Shown here piece by piece: positions 7,929-14,442 of a DNA stretch of 15,812 nt (positions within the stretch are counted from its first letter, which is position 1; each line of letters begins with the position of its first letter). The stretch spans positions 1-15,812 of the forward strand of contig DASTMK010000218.1 in assembly GCA_035714225.1 (NCBI GenBank). The letters run 5' to 3'. A model generated the notes under the pieces. The model did not search any database, was not told the origin of the DNA, and worked only from the letters and a program-made list of their open reading frames with translations. The translations under genes and the position numbers were made by a program. Source of the DNA: CAADGY01 sp035714225 (GTDB lineage: Bacteria; Acidobacteriota; Terriglobia; Bryobacterales; Bryobacteraceae).

Positions 7929-9036
7929 CTGGGCCGCGATCCGATCGGAGTTCCCCGCCCTCCAGAACTGGACGTTCCTGAACACCGCGACATTCGGGCA
8001 ACTCCCGCGCAGGGCTACGGAAGCTGTGAACCGGCACTTCTTCCACCGGGATAAGATGGCGTGCTGGGACTTCCTCGATTGGTTCGACGATGCGGACCGG
8101 ATCCGGGAAAGCGTTGCCCGCCTGATTCATTGCGAGGCCGGGGATATCGCTTTTATACAGAACGCGGCTTCAGCGCTCTCGTTGCTGATCGACGGTATCG
8201 AGTGGAAAGAGGGCGACCGCATTGTGACACTGCGGGACGAGTTTCCGAACAACCTCTATCACCCGTCGGTTCTGGAAACCAAAGGCGTCCAATGCGTGGA
8301 AGTGGATTGGAGCGAATTCTACCAGGCGATAGATGAGCGCACGCGGCTGGTGGCGATGAGCACCGTCAACTACACCAGCGGGCTGCGCCCGGCGGCGGAA
8401 GAGGTATCACGCTATCTGCGCGAACGCGGCGTGGTGCTCTATCTGGACGGCACGCAAAGCGTCGGCGCGCTGGAGTTCGATACCGCTCGTATCCGTCCCG
8501 ACGTGCTCGCCGTTCATGGCTACAAGTGGCTCCTGTCACCCAATGGAGCCGGCTTTATGTACGTTGCACCGGAGCTTCGGGAGAGACTGCAACCCTCGGT
8601 GATCGGCTGGCGCAGCCATAAGGACTGGCGTAACGTGGACAATCTACACCACGGCGCACCCGAATTCAAACACGAGGCGGAGAAGTACGAGGGTGGAATG
8701 CTCCCCTTCCCGCTGCTCTACGCGATGGAAGCGTCCGTGCAGATGATGCTCGAAATTGGACCCGCGGAGATCGAAAACAGAGTGCTCGGTTTAACGGCAC
8801 AACTGCGCGATTCGCTTCGGGCGATGGGCGCCTCGGTTCTGGATGGACGCGACTATTGCTCACCCATCACCGCCGCCCGGTTCGACAACGTGGACGCTTC
8901 CCGCCTCGCGCGGGAACTGAAGCAGCGGCGTGTGCTGGTCTCCGCACGCCATGGCAACGTCAGGATTTCCGTCCACTTCTACAACAACGAAGCGGACCTG
9001 GAGCGGTTCAGCCGGGAGTTGCAGGCGCTATTGTGA
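7918..9036 (+). CDS. Class V aminotransferase (cysteine desulfurase/epimerase-like PLP enzyme)
   Basis: The product is a 372-residue fold-type I PLP enzyme. Visible landmarks are FLNTATFGQLPR at the substrate/PLP-phosphate end, IAFIQNAASALSLLIDG, STVNYTSGLRP, VLYLDGTQSVGAL (Asp177, pyridine-nitrogen partner) and VHGYKWLLSPNGAGF with Lys203 as the Schiff-base lysine. Relatives include SufS-like desulfurases and isopenicillin N epimerase-like proteins. The catalytic cysteine loop of a group II desulfurase is not evident, so I would not call it SufS. The true start is ATG 7918 (MPVDWAAIRSEFPAL), where homology begins; the 36 in-frame codons upstream overlap proS and are Arg/Lys/Ser-rich noise. 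It overlaps the proS 3' end by 11 nt and the convergent HD gene by 9 nt. The substrate is unknown. Confidence 0.88.
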   Translation: MPVDWAAIRSEFPALQNWTFLNTATFGQLPRRATEAVNRHFFHRDKMACWDFLDWFDDADRIRESVARLIHCEAGDIAFIQNAASALSLLIDGIEWKEGDRIVTLRDEFPNNLYHPSVLETKGVQCVEVDWSEFYQAIDERTRLVAMSTVNYTSGLRPAAEEVSRYLRERGVVLYLDGTQSVGALEFDTARIRPDVLAVHGYKWLLSPNGAGFMYVAPELRERLQPSVIGWRSHKDWRNVDNLHHGAPEFKHEAEKYEGGMLPFPLLYAMEASVQMMLEIGPAEIENRVLGLTAQLRDSLRAMGASVLDGRDYCSPITAARFDNVDASRLARELKQRRVLVSARHGNVRISVHFYNNEADLERFSRELQALL

Positions 9037-9600
9037 GCCGGCAGTTCCCTTGAGCCCCAGCTCCTCCGCCCGTCCCTGCATCGCCTGAATACAGAAGTCG
9101 ATATGCTCGTCGAGTCCGACACCCAATCCGGCCGCGCCGTTCACAATGTCCTCGCGGCTGACCGAGCGTGCGAACGCTTTGTCTTTCATCTTCTTCCGCA
9201 CCGATTTCACATCCACCTCGAAGATGCTGCGGCCGGGCTTTACAAGGGAAACGGCGGTGAGAAAGCCCGCCAGTTCGTCGCACGCAAACAGCGTTTTCTC
9301 GAGCAGGGATTCGCGGGGCACTCCGCTGTAGTTCGCGTGAGATAAAATAGCGCGCCGAATCTCCTCGCTGACGCCCCGCGCGGCCAGGATCGGTTCCCCT
9401 TTCATCGGATGATCCGGCGCTTCCGGATGGATCTCCCAATCGAAATCGTGAAGCAATGCGGTGACGGACCACTTCTCGACATCCTCCGCATAGCGGCGGG
9501 CATAAGCCACGACACAGCACTCCACCGCTAAGGCGTGTTTACGGAGATTTTCGGACCTGGTAAATTCGCACAGGATGTCCCATGCTTCTTCACGCGTCAT
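9028..9600 (-). CDS. HD-domain phosphohydrolase-like protein
   Basis: The 190-residue soluble protein has an intact HD metal-binding set: His22 (NLRKHALAVE), His51-Asp52 (TALLHDFDWE) and Asp108 (LFACDELAGF). These are the H...HD...D ligands of HD-superfamily hydrolases, which usually cut phosphate esters of nucleotides. The region after HD (IHPEAPDHPMKGEPIL) and the H-A-N segment near residue 88 (LSHANYSGVP) fit a compact family of uncharacterised bacterial HD hydrolases rather than HD-GYP or dGTPase. It starts 9 nt after the stop of the small membrane-protein gene and is probably its operon partner. Its 3' end overlaps the convergent aminotransferase gene by 9 nt. The substrate is unknown. 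Confidence 0.85.
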   Translation of the reverse strand: MTREEAWDILCEFTRSENLRKHALAVECCVVAYARRYAEDVEKWSVTALLHDFDWEIHPEAPDHPMKGEPILAARGVSEEIRRAILSHANYSGVPRESLLEKTLFACDELAGFLTAVSLVKPGRSIFEVDVKSVRKKMKDKAFARSVSREDIVNGAAGLGVGLDEHIDFCIQAMQGRAEELGLKGTAGSQ

Positions 9601-9609
9601 GGCATCGCA

Positions 9610-9831
9610 TCAGCGGGGTTTCGCGCCGGTTTCGGTCTCCTGCAGGGGATCGTACATCTTCTCCGCATAGGAGCGCTGCTCGCTGTGGACCTGAAGCGCA
9701 TGCTCTCTTTCCTTCTCCGAAAGCTTGTGCCTCTTGGACCGGCGAACCGCATACAACACGCCCCACACCACCGCGCCCGTCAATGCGGGCCGTTCAATCA
9801 GGAAGTTAGCAATCTCGAAAATGTTGCGCAT
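9610..9831 (-). CDS. Small single-pass membrane protein, hypothetical
   Basis: The 73-residue protein has one likely membrane segment (about residues 15-30, PALTGAVVWGVLYAV). A basic stop-transfer stretch (RRSKRHK) follows, then a charged C-terminal tail (LSEKEREHALQVHSEQR) predicted to be helical. The positive-inside rule puts the tail in the cytoplasm. I do not recognise a family. It is judged real because it fits exactly between neighbours on the same strand, 9 nt before the HD gene and 83 nt after the S9 peptidase stop, and because it has a plausible membrane protein composition. No good Shine-Dalgarno is seen before the ATG at 9831. Confidence 0.6.
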   Translation of the reverse strand: MRNIFEIANFLIERPALTGAVVWGVLYAVRRSKRHKLSEKEREHALQVHSEQRSYAEKMYDPLQETETGAKPR

Positions 9832-9914
9832 AATTCGAGCCGAAAGGCCCGACGCACTTCATCTTAGCAGTTCGTGAGCGAACCAGAAACCGGTCATTGC
9901 CCGGCGGGAAATGC

Positions 9915-11879
9915 TTACTTTATGTAGCGCTCCAACCAGTCCAGATGGCGCTGCATGACATCAAGCATGAATTTCGGCTCGCGCACTCCATGCGGTGTTC
10001 GCGGATACACCACCATGCGGGTGGCCACGCCGCGCCGCTTCAATCCGCTGTAGAACTGATAACCCTGCGTGACCGGAACGCGTTCGTCCGCCTCCCCGTG
10101 CAGCACCAGCGTGGGCGTGGACACATTCCCCACGTAGGTAACCGGCGAGTGCTTCCGGTAAGCCTCGGGGTTCTTCCACGGCTCACCGGCGAAATAGTCC
10201 GGCAGGAACCCGGGGATGTCTGCCGTGCCGGTGAAGCTGAGCAGGTCCGTGACACCGGCGCCTACGACAGCAGCCTTGAACCGGTCCGTGTGGCCGACGA
10301 CCCAACTGGTCATAAATCCGCCGTAACTCCAACCCATCACCGCCAGGCGGTCCGGATCGGCAACGCCCATGGTGACGACATGATCCACCCCGGCCATCAG
10401 GTCCTCATAGTCGCCGTAGCCCCAGTCCGACAGGTTGGCAAACCGGAACTTCTTTCCATAACCGCTGGAGCCGCGCGGGTTCGGCCGCAGGATCGCATAT
10501 CCCTTGGCCGCGAAGGTTGCCAGCGGATACGCGCCGGGCCGTCCGATAAACGATTCGCCAAAGACGCCGGCCGGTCCGCCGTGGATATTCAGAATCAAGG
10601 GGTACTTCCTGCCTTTTTCGAAACCCACCGGGTATGTCAGCAGACCTTCCACCGGCATGCCGTCCTTCGACTTCCAGGCGATGACCGCCGTATCGCCGAA
10701 CGGATACTTCGGCAGATCCACGTTGGCCCCGCTCACCCGCACGGGCTTCCATTCATTGAGCGCGATGACAAACGCCTCGGGCGGCACACCGGACGACTCC
10801 ATTGCGACGCCCATATGAGTGCCGGTTTGATTGAGCCGCGGCGGGCCGATGATTCCCCGTTCCGGCACATAGAGAGTCTTCACCGGACCATCCAGAGGAA
10901 TCCAGTAGAGAGCGGCCCGTGTGCCTTTCGGCTCCCTGACCAGCAGACTCTTCGAATCGGAACTCCAGCCGGCAAGAACAGGATTCTGGTCGAAAGTGGC
11001 GGGGAGCTCTCGCGAGGCGCCGCTGTCGCGCGCCAGCACCACGATCCTCGTGTCATACTGCCACGTCGGCGGAATCGAGGAGCGCTCAAATGCGATGTGC
11101 CGTCCATCCGGCGAATAACTCGGATCGCTTTCGGCAGCCGCCGTCGCGGCGAGCGTTTTCACGGCGCCCGAAACCACGTCCACCTCGGACAAATCCGATT
11201 TCGGCCAATCGTCGGCGTTTGGAGTGGGTACGTGGGCGAAGGCGAGGAAGCGTGAGTCAGGCGACCAGGCGAATCCGGCAATATGGTAGTTCGCCTTGAC
11301 GATCGCGCGAGGGGCACGCTTCTCCGCTGCGGCGCTCTCTGCTTCAATCACCCAGAGCCCGTGGTTCTTCGGCTTCTCGTCGACAACGCGGAAGTCGCGC
11401 TTCTCCTTGCCTGCCGCCTCCTCGTCGGGGTCCTTCTCGCGTGCTGTAAAAGCCACCAGTTTCCCGTCGGGCGAAACTTCGTACGAGCCGATTTCTCCTT
11501 TCCAATCGGTCAACTGCTCCGCCTCTCCACCCCGTACGGCGATGCGCCAGAGATTACCGGCACCCGTGCGTGACGATTTGAAATACACGTACTGTCCGTC
11601 CGGCGAGAAAGAAGGTGACGTGCAGTTTTTTTCTCCGCGCGTAAGCTGAATACGATCGGAGCCGTCGGACTTCGCAAGGTAGATGTGTGTGAGCGTTTCG
11701 CTGCGCTCTGTTTCCATCACTTGTATGGATTGCTCGTAAGCGGCCAGCGTCCCGTCATTCGAAGGAACAACGGACCCGATGCCCTTGACCTGCATGCTTA
11801 CTTCAGGCGTCCAGAACGTGGGCGTTTGGGCGAGGCAAACCAGCGGGGAAATGACAAGTAACACAGCCAGGCGTCGCAT
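9915..11879 (-). CDS. Secreted S9-family peptidase (prolyl oligopeptidase/acylaminoacyl-peptidase type)
   Basis: The 654-residue precursor starts MRRLAVLLVISPLVCLAQ, a signal peptide probably cleaved after the Ala of CLA, so the enzyme is periplasmic or secreted. Residues ~40-400 form a TolB/WD40-like beta-propeller with repeats such as PSFSPDGQYVYFKS, YEVSPDGKLVAF and PSYSPDGRHIAFE. The alpha/beta-hydrolase domain follows: NIHGGPAGVFG (oxyanion region), RPNPRGSSGYGKKF and the nucleophile elbow GWSYGG with Ser518. Asp598 (HGEADERVP) and His630 (PRTPHGVRE) complete the triad. Such enzymes release dipeptides or acyl-amino acids from oligopeptides. I chose ATG 11879 over 11975 because only it begins with a signal peptide; the longer form adds 32 residues. 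It may lead the unit containing the small membrane protein and HD gene, and may supply peptides for uptake. Confidence 0.93.
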   Translation of the reverse strand: MRRLAVLLVISPLVCLAQTPTFWTPEVSMQVKGIGSVVPSNDGTLAAYEQSIQVMETERSETLTHIYLAKSDGSDRIQLTRGEKNCTSPSFSPDGQYVYFKSSRTGAGNLWRIAVRGGEAEQLTDWKGEIGSYEVSPDGKLVAFTAREKDPDEEAAGKEKRDFRVVDEKPKNHGLWVIEAESAAAEKRAPRAIVKANYHIAGFAWSPDSRFLAFAHVPTPNADDWPKSDLSEVDVVSGAVKTLAATAAAESDPSYSPDGRHIAFERSSIPPTWQYDTRIVVLARDSGASRELPATFDQNPVLAGWSSDSKSLLVREPKGTRAALYWIPLDGPVKTLYVPERGIIGPPRLNQTGTHMGVAMESSGVPPEAFVIALNEWKPVRVSGANVDLPKYPFGDTAVIAWKSKDGMPVEGLLTYPVGFEKGRKYPLILNIHGGPAGVFGESFIGRPGAYPLATFAAKGYAILRPNPRGSSGYGKKFRFANLSDWGYGDYEDLMAGVDHVVTMGVADPDRLAVMGWSYGGFMTSWVVGHTDRFKAAVVGAGVTDLLSFTGTADIPGFLPDYFAGEPWKNPEAYRKHSPVTYVGNVSTPTLVLHGEADERVPVTQGYQFYSGLKRRGVATRMVVYPRTPHGVREPKFMLDVMQRHLDWLERYIK

Positions 11880-11886
11880 GTCGGAT

Positions 11887-11892
11887 AGTGTA
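11887..11892 (-). promoter_or_regulatory. Candidate -10 box for a leaderless S9 peptidase transcript
   Basis: Read leftward, TACACT (11892-11887) fits the TANNNT -10 pattern and ends exactly 7 nt before the ATG at 11879. Transcription would then begin at or next to the start codon. No Shine-Dalgarno lies at normal spacing (the nearest GGAG is 14 nt away). No convincing -35 is seen. Confidence 0.3.
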
Positions 11893-12063
11893 CTCCAATG
11901 CGCGGTGGCCGGGAGGAGACGATGTTTCTGTCGTGAGGCATAATCGGGGATATGTCTGGCTGGGCGCGTATTCACGCGAGTTCAATGGTCCGTATGGTGC
12001 AGGAGGCTTTAAGTTGTAGGCGCTGCGCGGACAGAGCACGCGACAGCCGAATCCATGCAATCA

Positions 12064-12068
12064 GGGAG
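12064..12068 (+). promoter_or_regulatory. Shine-Dalgarno deciding the GTG start of the SDR gene
   Basis: GGGAG lies 7 nt before GTG 12076. The in-frame ATG at 12055 sits upstream of this site and has no Shine-Dalgarno of its own. The GTG start also places the protein N-terminus (MANELKGKVAIVTG) at the usual distance from the nucleotide-binding glycine motif. Confidence 0.65.
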
Positions 12069-12075
12069 AGATCAC

Positions 12076-12834
12076 GTGGCGAATGAACTGAAAGGTAAAG
12101 TTGCGATCGTAACCGGAGCGACCCGGAACCAGGGGCGCGCCTACGCGGAAATGCTCGCCGCAAACGGCTGCGCCAATGTCGTCGTCCACCACCGGGGAGA
12201 AAATTCGCGATCCGAAGCGGAAGAGACGGCCAACGCGGTCCGTGCTAAAGGCGCTGAACCGCTCGTATTTCAAGCTGATCTAACGAAGGTGAGCGAAGTG
12301 CGCCGGATGTTCGATGAGAGCGACAAACGCTTCGGCCGTCTCGATATCCTCATTAACAACGCGGGCGTCGTAATCAAGAAGCCCTTCACTGAGATCACGG
12401 AAGAGGAATACGATCGTGCCTTCGGGATCAACGCCAAAGCCGCCTTCTTCTGCATGCAGGAGGCGGCACGGCGCATTTCCGACGGCGGCCGCATCATCAA
12501 CATTGGCACAAGCCTGCTTGGCGCCACGACTGGTTCCTATTCCGTCTACGCCGGCAGCAAAGCGCCACTGGAGGACTTCACCCGCGCGCTGGCCAAAGAA
12601 ATCGGGCAACGCGGAGTCACCGTGAATACAGTATGCCCCGGCCCTCTTAACACATCTTTCTTTTATCCCGCGGAAACGCCGGATTCGATCGAATTTTTCA
12701 AGCACATGAGTGTACAGAACCGGCTCGGGGAGATAGGGGACGTAGTGCCGCTCATCGAATTCCTGGTTTCCCCGAAAGGCGGATGGGTAACGGCACAGAC
12801 CATATTCGTAAACGGTGGCTTCCTCGCACGCTGA
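12076..12834 (+). CDS. Short-chain dehydrogenase/reductase (SDR), FabG-like
   Basis: The 252-residue NAD(P)-dependent oxidoreductase is of classical SDR length. It starts MANELKGKVAIVTGATRNQGR: the cofactor glycine motif has N-Q-G where G-I-G is usual, a variant seen in some SDRs. Asp then marks the adenine pocket (FQADLTKV), followed by ILINNAGVV. The active site is IINIGTSLLG with Tyr158 and Lys162 (YAGSK). In register with typical family members, the catalytic serine position falls on Thr145, with Ser146 next to it. VTVNTVCPGPLNTSF and WVTAQTIFVNGGF complete the pattern. It resembles 3-oxoacyl-ACP reductases and sugar/alcohol dehydrogenases, but there is no fatty-acid gene nearby, so the substrate is unknown. 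It is divergent from the S9 peptidase (about 196 bp between starts) and convergent with the HDOD gene. Confidence 0.92.
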   Translation: MANELKGKVAIVTGATRNQGRAYAEMLAANGCANVVVHHRGENSRSEAEETANAVRAKGAEPLVFQADLTKVSEVRRMFDESDKRFGRLDILINNAGVVIKKPFTEITEEEYDRAFGINAKAAFFCMQEAARRISDGGRIINIGTSLLGATTGSYSVYAGSKAPLEDFTRALAKEIGQRGVTVNTVCPGPLNTSFFYPAETPDSIEFFKHMSVQNRLGEIGDVVPLIEFLVSPKGGWVTAQTIFVNGGFLAR

Positions 12835-12883
12835 AATGAGGCCAGGCGCCGTTGCAGGTCACCGAAGAGGGTCCGGCCCAGCT

Positions 12884-14227
12884 TTATGCGGCGCCGCGAA
12901 TGGCATCGATAGCAGGGCTGGTCCGATCGGACAAATCGACCAGGTCTTGCGCCGCAAGATGCAGGCGCGTCATAGCGGCGTCGATCCGTGTCCCGGCGTG
13001 TATGTCTTCTTTCGATCCGCTGAGGATTTCCGCCAGATACAAGATAGACGGCAGGGACTCACCCGATAACTCCGGTTTATGATGCAACCCGGCAGCTTGC
13101 ACCAGATGTTCCGGGAATTTCCACTTTTTCAGGACCATCGCGCTGAGTTCGGCGTGATCCAGGCCTGATACCAACAGGTCCGCCATCAGCGCCGGGCAGC
13201 CCTGTTCGGTGACTCTGGCGTGAAGCTCCGCGATCTCCCTGGGTAGCAGCGAAAGTAGCAGCCGCCCGGCGTCGTGCACCAATCCCGCCAGAAACGCTTC
13301 ATCCCGGTCTGCCGTGTCGGATTTCACGGCCAGCGTGTGGGCCAACTGGGCTACGTCGAGAGAATGCCGCCAGAGCTCGCGCATGGCAGCGGAGGCAAAC
13401 AGGGGTTTCATGGCAGCCGCAATCAGCAGGTTGCGCGCGGTCTCGGAACCGACGTATACGATAGCCTCGCCTAACCTGGAGATCGTGCGGGATACGCCGT
13501 AGACACAGGAATTGGCGGCACGGATGATCTCACCCGCCAGGACCTGGTCGTTGCCTGCCAAAGCCTCCAACCGGGACGGGCTCACCTCGGAGTTGGAAGA
13601 ACGAAACGTAGCCAGGACTCTGACGGCAACGGCCGGGAAAACCGGCAGATGGCCCATCAGACGGTTCACCTGCTCCAGGGATGCCAACGGGAAGCGGTGG
13701 AGGGCCCGTACCGTCGCGACATCGAATACGCCGCTGGAGGCCATCAAATCGAATTCAGCGAGAATCTCCTTTAAGTTTGTATCTTCAAATGGCAGAAACT
13801 CAAGGCGTTCGTCGAACAGACAACAGACTTCCAGTAGATCGGCGATCCTCTCGATCGGACTGGCTGCTTTTCCTGTCCGGCGGCTGTGCAGCGCCCGGAG
13901 GACTTCCGCCACCATCGCGGGAGGAAACTCGGGGCTGTGTTCGTAGCCTATCAGGGAGTGCCATTCAGGCCCGTAAAGATCGGCCAGCATCCGGCTCCAG
14001 GCGTCGGGTTTGAGGAACACGGCGGGGTAATGGTGCAGCAGCGCCGCCTGCGCCAGCAATTCGCGGTGCGCCGGTTCGATAAGAGCAGTCCCGACCTCCA
14101 TCGCCAGCACCGCCACCCTGCGGCTATGCGATAGCCAGCCGCTATTCGACCTGTCAAGGGTTTCGAGGTCCGGCAGGGGTGCGGAGCTGTGGATAGTAGT
14201 GTCGGCGGTCATTGTTTCCGTTCCCAT
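12884..14227 (-). CDS. HDOD-domain signalling protein with a degenerate HD-like N-terminus
   Basis: The protein has 447 residues. The C-terminal half (about 180-400) is an HDOD domain: LMGHLPVFPAVAVRVL, IIRAANSCVYGVSRTISRLGEAIVYVG, RHSLDVAQLAHTLA (His288), LAGLVHDAGRLLL (His318-Asp319), LDHAELSAMVLKKWKFPEHL and LHHKPE. HDOD proteins are regulators of motility, stress or second-messenger signalling and mostly lack shown enzyme activity. The N-terminal ~150 residues also look HD-like (LSHSRRVAVLAMEVG, His34; AALLHHYPAVFL, His65-His66), but His-His replaces His-Asp. No EAL, GGDEF, receiver or membrane segment is visible. The ATG at 14227 has AAGG 4 nt upstream; a second in-frame ATG lies 15 nt on. 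The gene is divergent from gyrA. The input signal and partners are unknown. Confidence 0.88.
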   Translation of the reverse strand: MGTETMTADTTIHSSAPLPDLETLDRSNSGWLSHSRRVAVLAMEVGTALIEPAHRELLAQAALLHHYPAVFLKPDAWSRMLADLYGPEWHSLIGYEHSPEFPPAMVAEVLRALHSRRTGKAASPIERIADLLEVCCLFDERLEFLPFEDTNLKEILAEFDLMASSGVFDVATVRALHRFPLASLEQVNRLMGHLPVFPAVAVRVLATFRSSNSEVSPSRLEALAGNDQVLAGEIIRAANSCVYGVSRTISRLGEAIVYVGSETARNLLIAAAMKPLFASAAMRELWRHSLDVAQLAHTLAVKSDTADRDEAFLAGLVHDAGRLLLSLLPREIAELHARVTEQGCPALMADLLVSGLDHAELSAMVLKKWKFPEHLVQAAGLHHKPELSGESLPSILYLAEILSGSKEDIHAGTRIDAAMTRLHLAAQDLVDLSDRTSPAIDAIRGAA

Positions 14228-14340
14228 CTGGCCTTATCGGTATGAGAGATGTTTGTATTAGCCCGGTACAAAGAAAGTTCCGGGAGGGTCTGGCAGACAG
14301 AGGGAAGCCGTCCAAAAGACCCCAATTTTTCAATGGTTTT

Positions 14341-14349
14341 TGGTAAAAT
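14341..14349 (+). promoter_or_regulatory. Extended -10 promoter element for gyrA
   Basis: TGGTAAAAT matches the extended -10 form TGnTATAAT with one mismatch. It lies in the only AT-rich stretch of the 215-bp gap between the HDOD gene and gyrA. No good -35 is seen at 17 nt, which extended -10 promoters tolerate. Transcription would begin near 14356 and give a leader of about 87 nt. Confidence 0.5.
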
Positions 14350-14388
14350 TAGAGTTACACCTCGCAGGCCCCTTCTGGCGACGATGAT

Positions 14389-14412
14389 GCTCCGGCGAAC
14401 TGTGCCGGAAGC
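14389..14412 (+). other. Hairpin in the gyrA leader
   Basis: TCCGGC (14391-14396) pairs with GCCGGA (14404-14409) around a 7-nt loop. Two further pairs (14389-14390 with 14411-14412) form across a single bulged A. No T-run follows, so it is not a terminator. It could affect mRNA stability or translation of gyrA, or be a chance fold in GC-rich DNA. Confidence 0.3.
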
Positions 14413-14430
14413 TCCTGCCGGGCCACAAAA

Positions 14431-14436
14431 AAGGAG
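14431..14436 (+). promoter_or_regulatory. Strong Shine-Dalgarno selecting a TTG start for gyrA
   Basis: AAGGAG lies 6 nt before TTG 14443. The first in-frame ATG (14563) falls inside the conserved INIEDEMRRSYLDYAM block, so it cannot be the start. No other start codon with a ribosome site precedes that block. Confidence 0.8.
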
Positions 14437-14442
14437 TCTATT

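Noticed and set aside
9832..9914. Small hairpins (for example GTTCG-TGAG-CGAAC) between the S9 peptidase and the small membrane protein
   Set aside because: Stems are 5 bp or shorter with no following T-run, so neither a terminator nor a regulatory RNA can be supported.
9897..11255. 452-codon plus-strand open frame antisense to the S9 peptidase
   Set aside because: Arg/His/Gly-rich shadow of a gene with signal peptide, propeller repeats and full catalytic triad on the other strand.
12001..12016. Perfect AGGAGG upstream of the SDR gene
   Set aside because: The only start codon at usable distance is a TTG followed at once by TAG, so it cannot direct a protein; probably chance.
11952..12086. 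44-codon plus-strand ORF ending 11 nt inside the SDR gene (starts MSGWARIHASS)
   Set aside because: Considered as an upstream leader peptide, but it has only a poorly spaced GGGG upstream, Arg-rich noise-like composition, and nothing to support translation.
12835..12883. Possible terminator between the convergent SDR and HDOD genes
   Set aside because: Only scattered GGCC/GGCGCC self-complementarity and no T-run on either strand.
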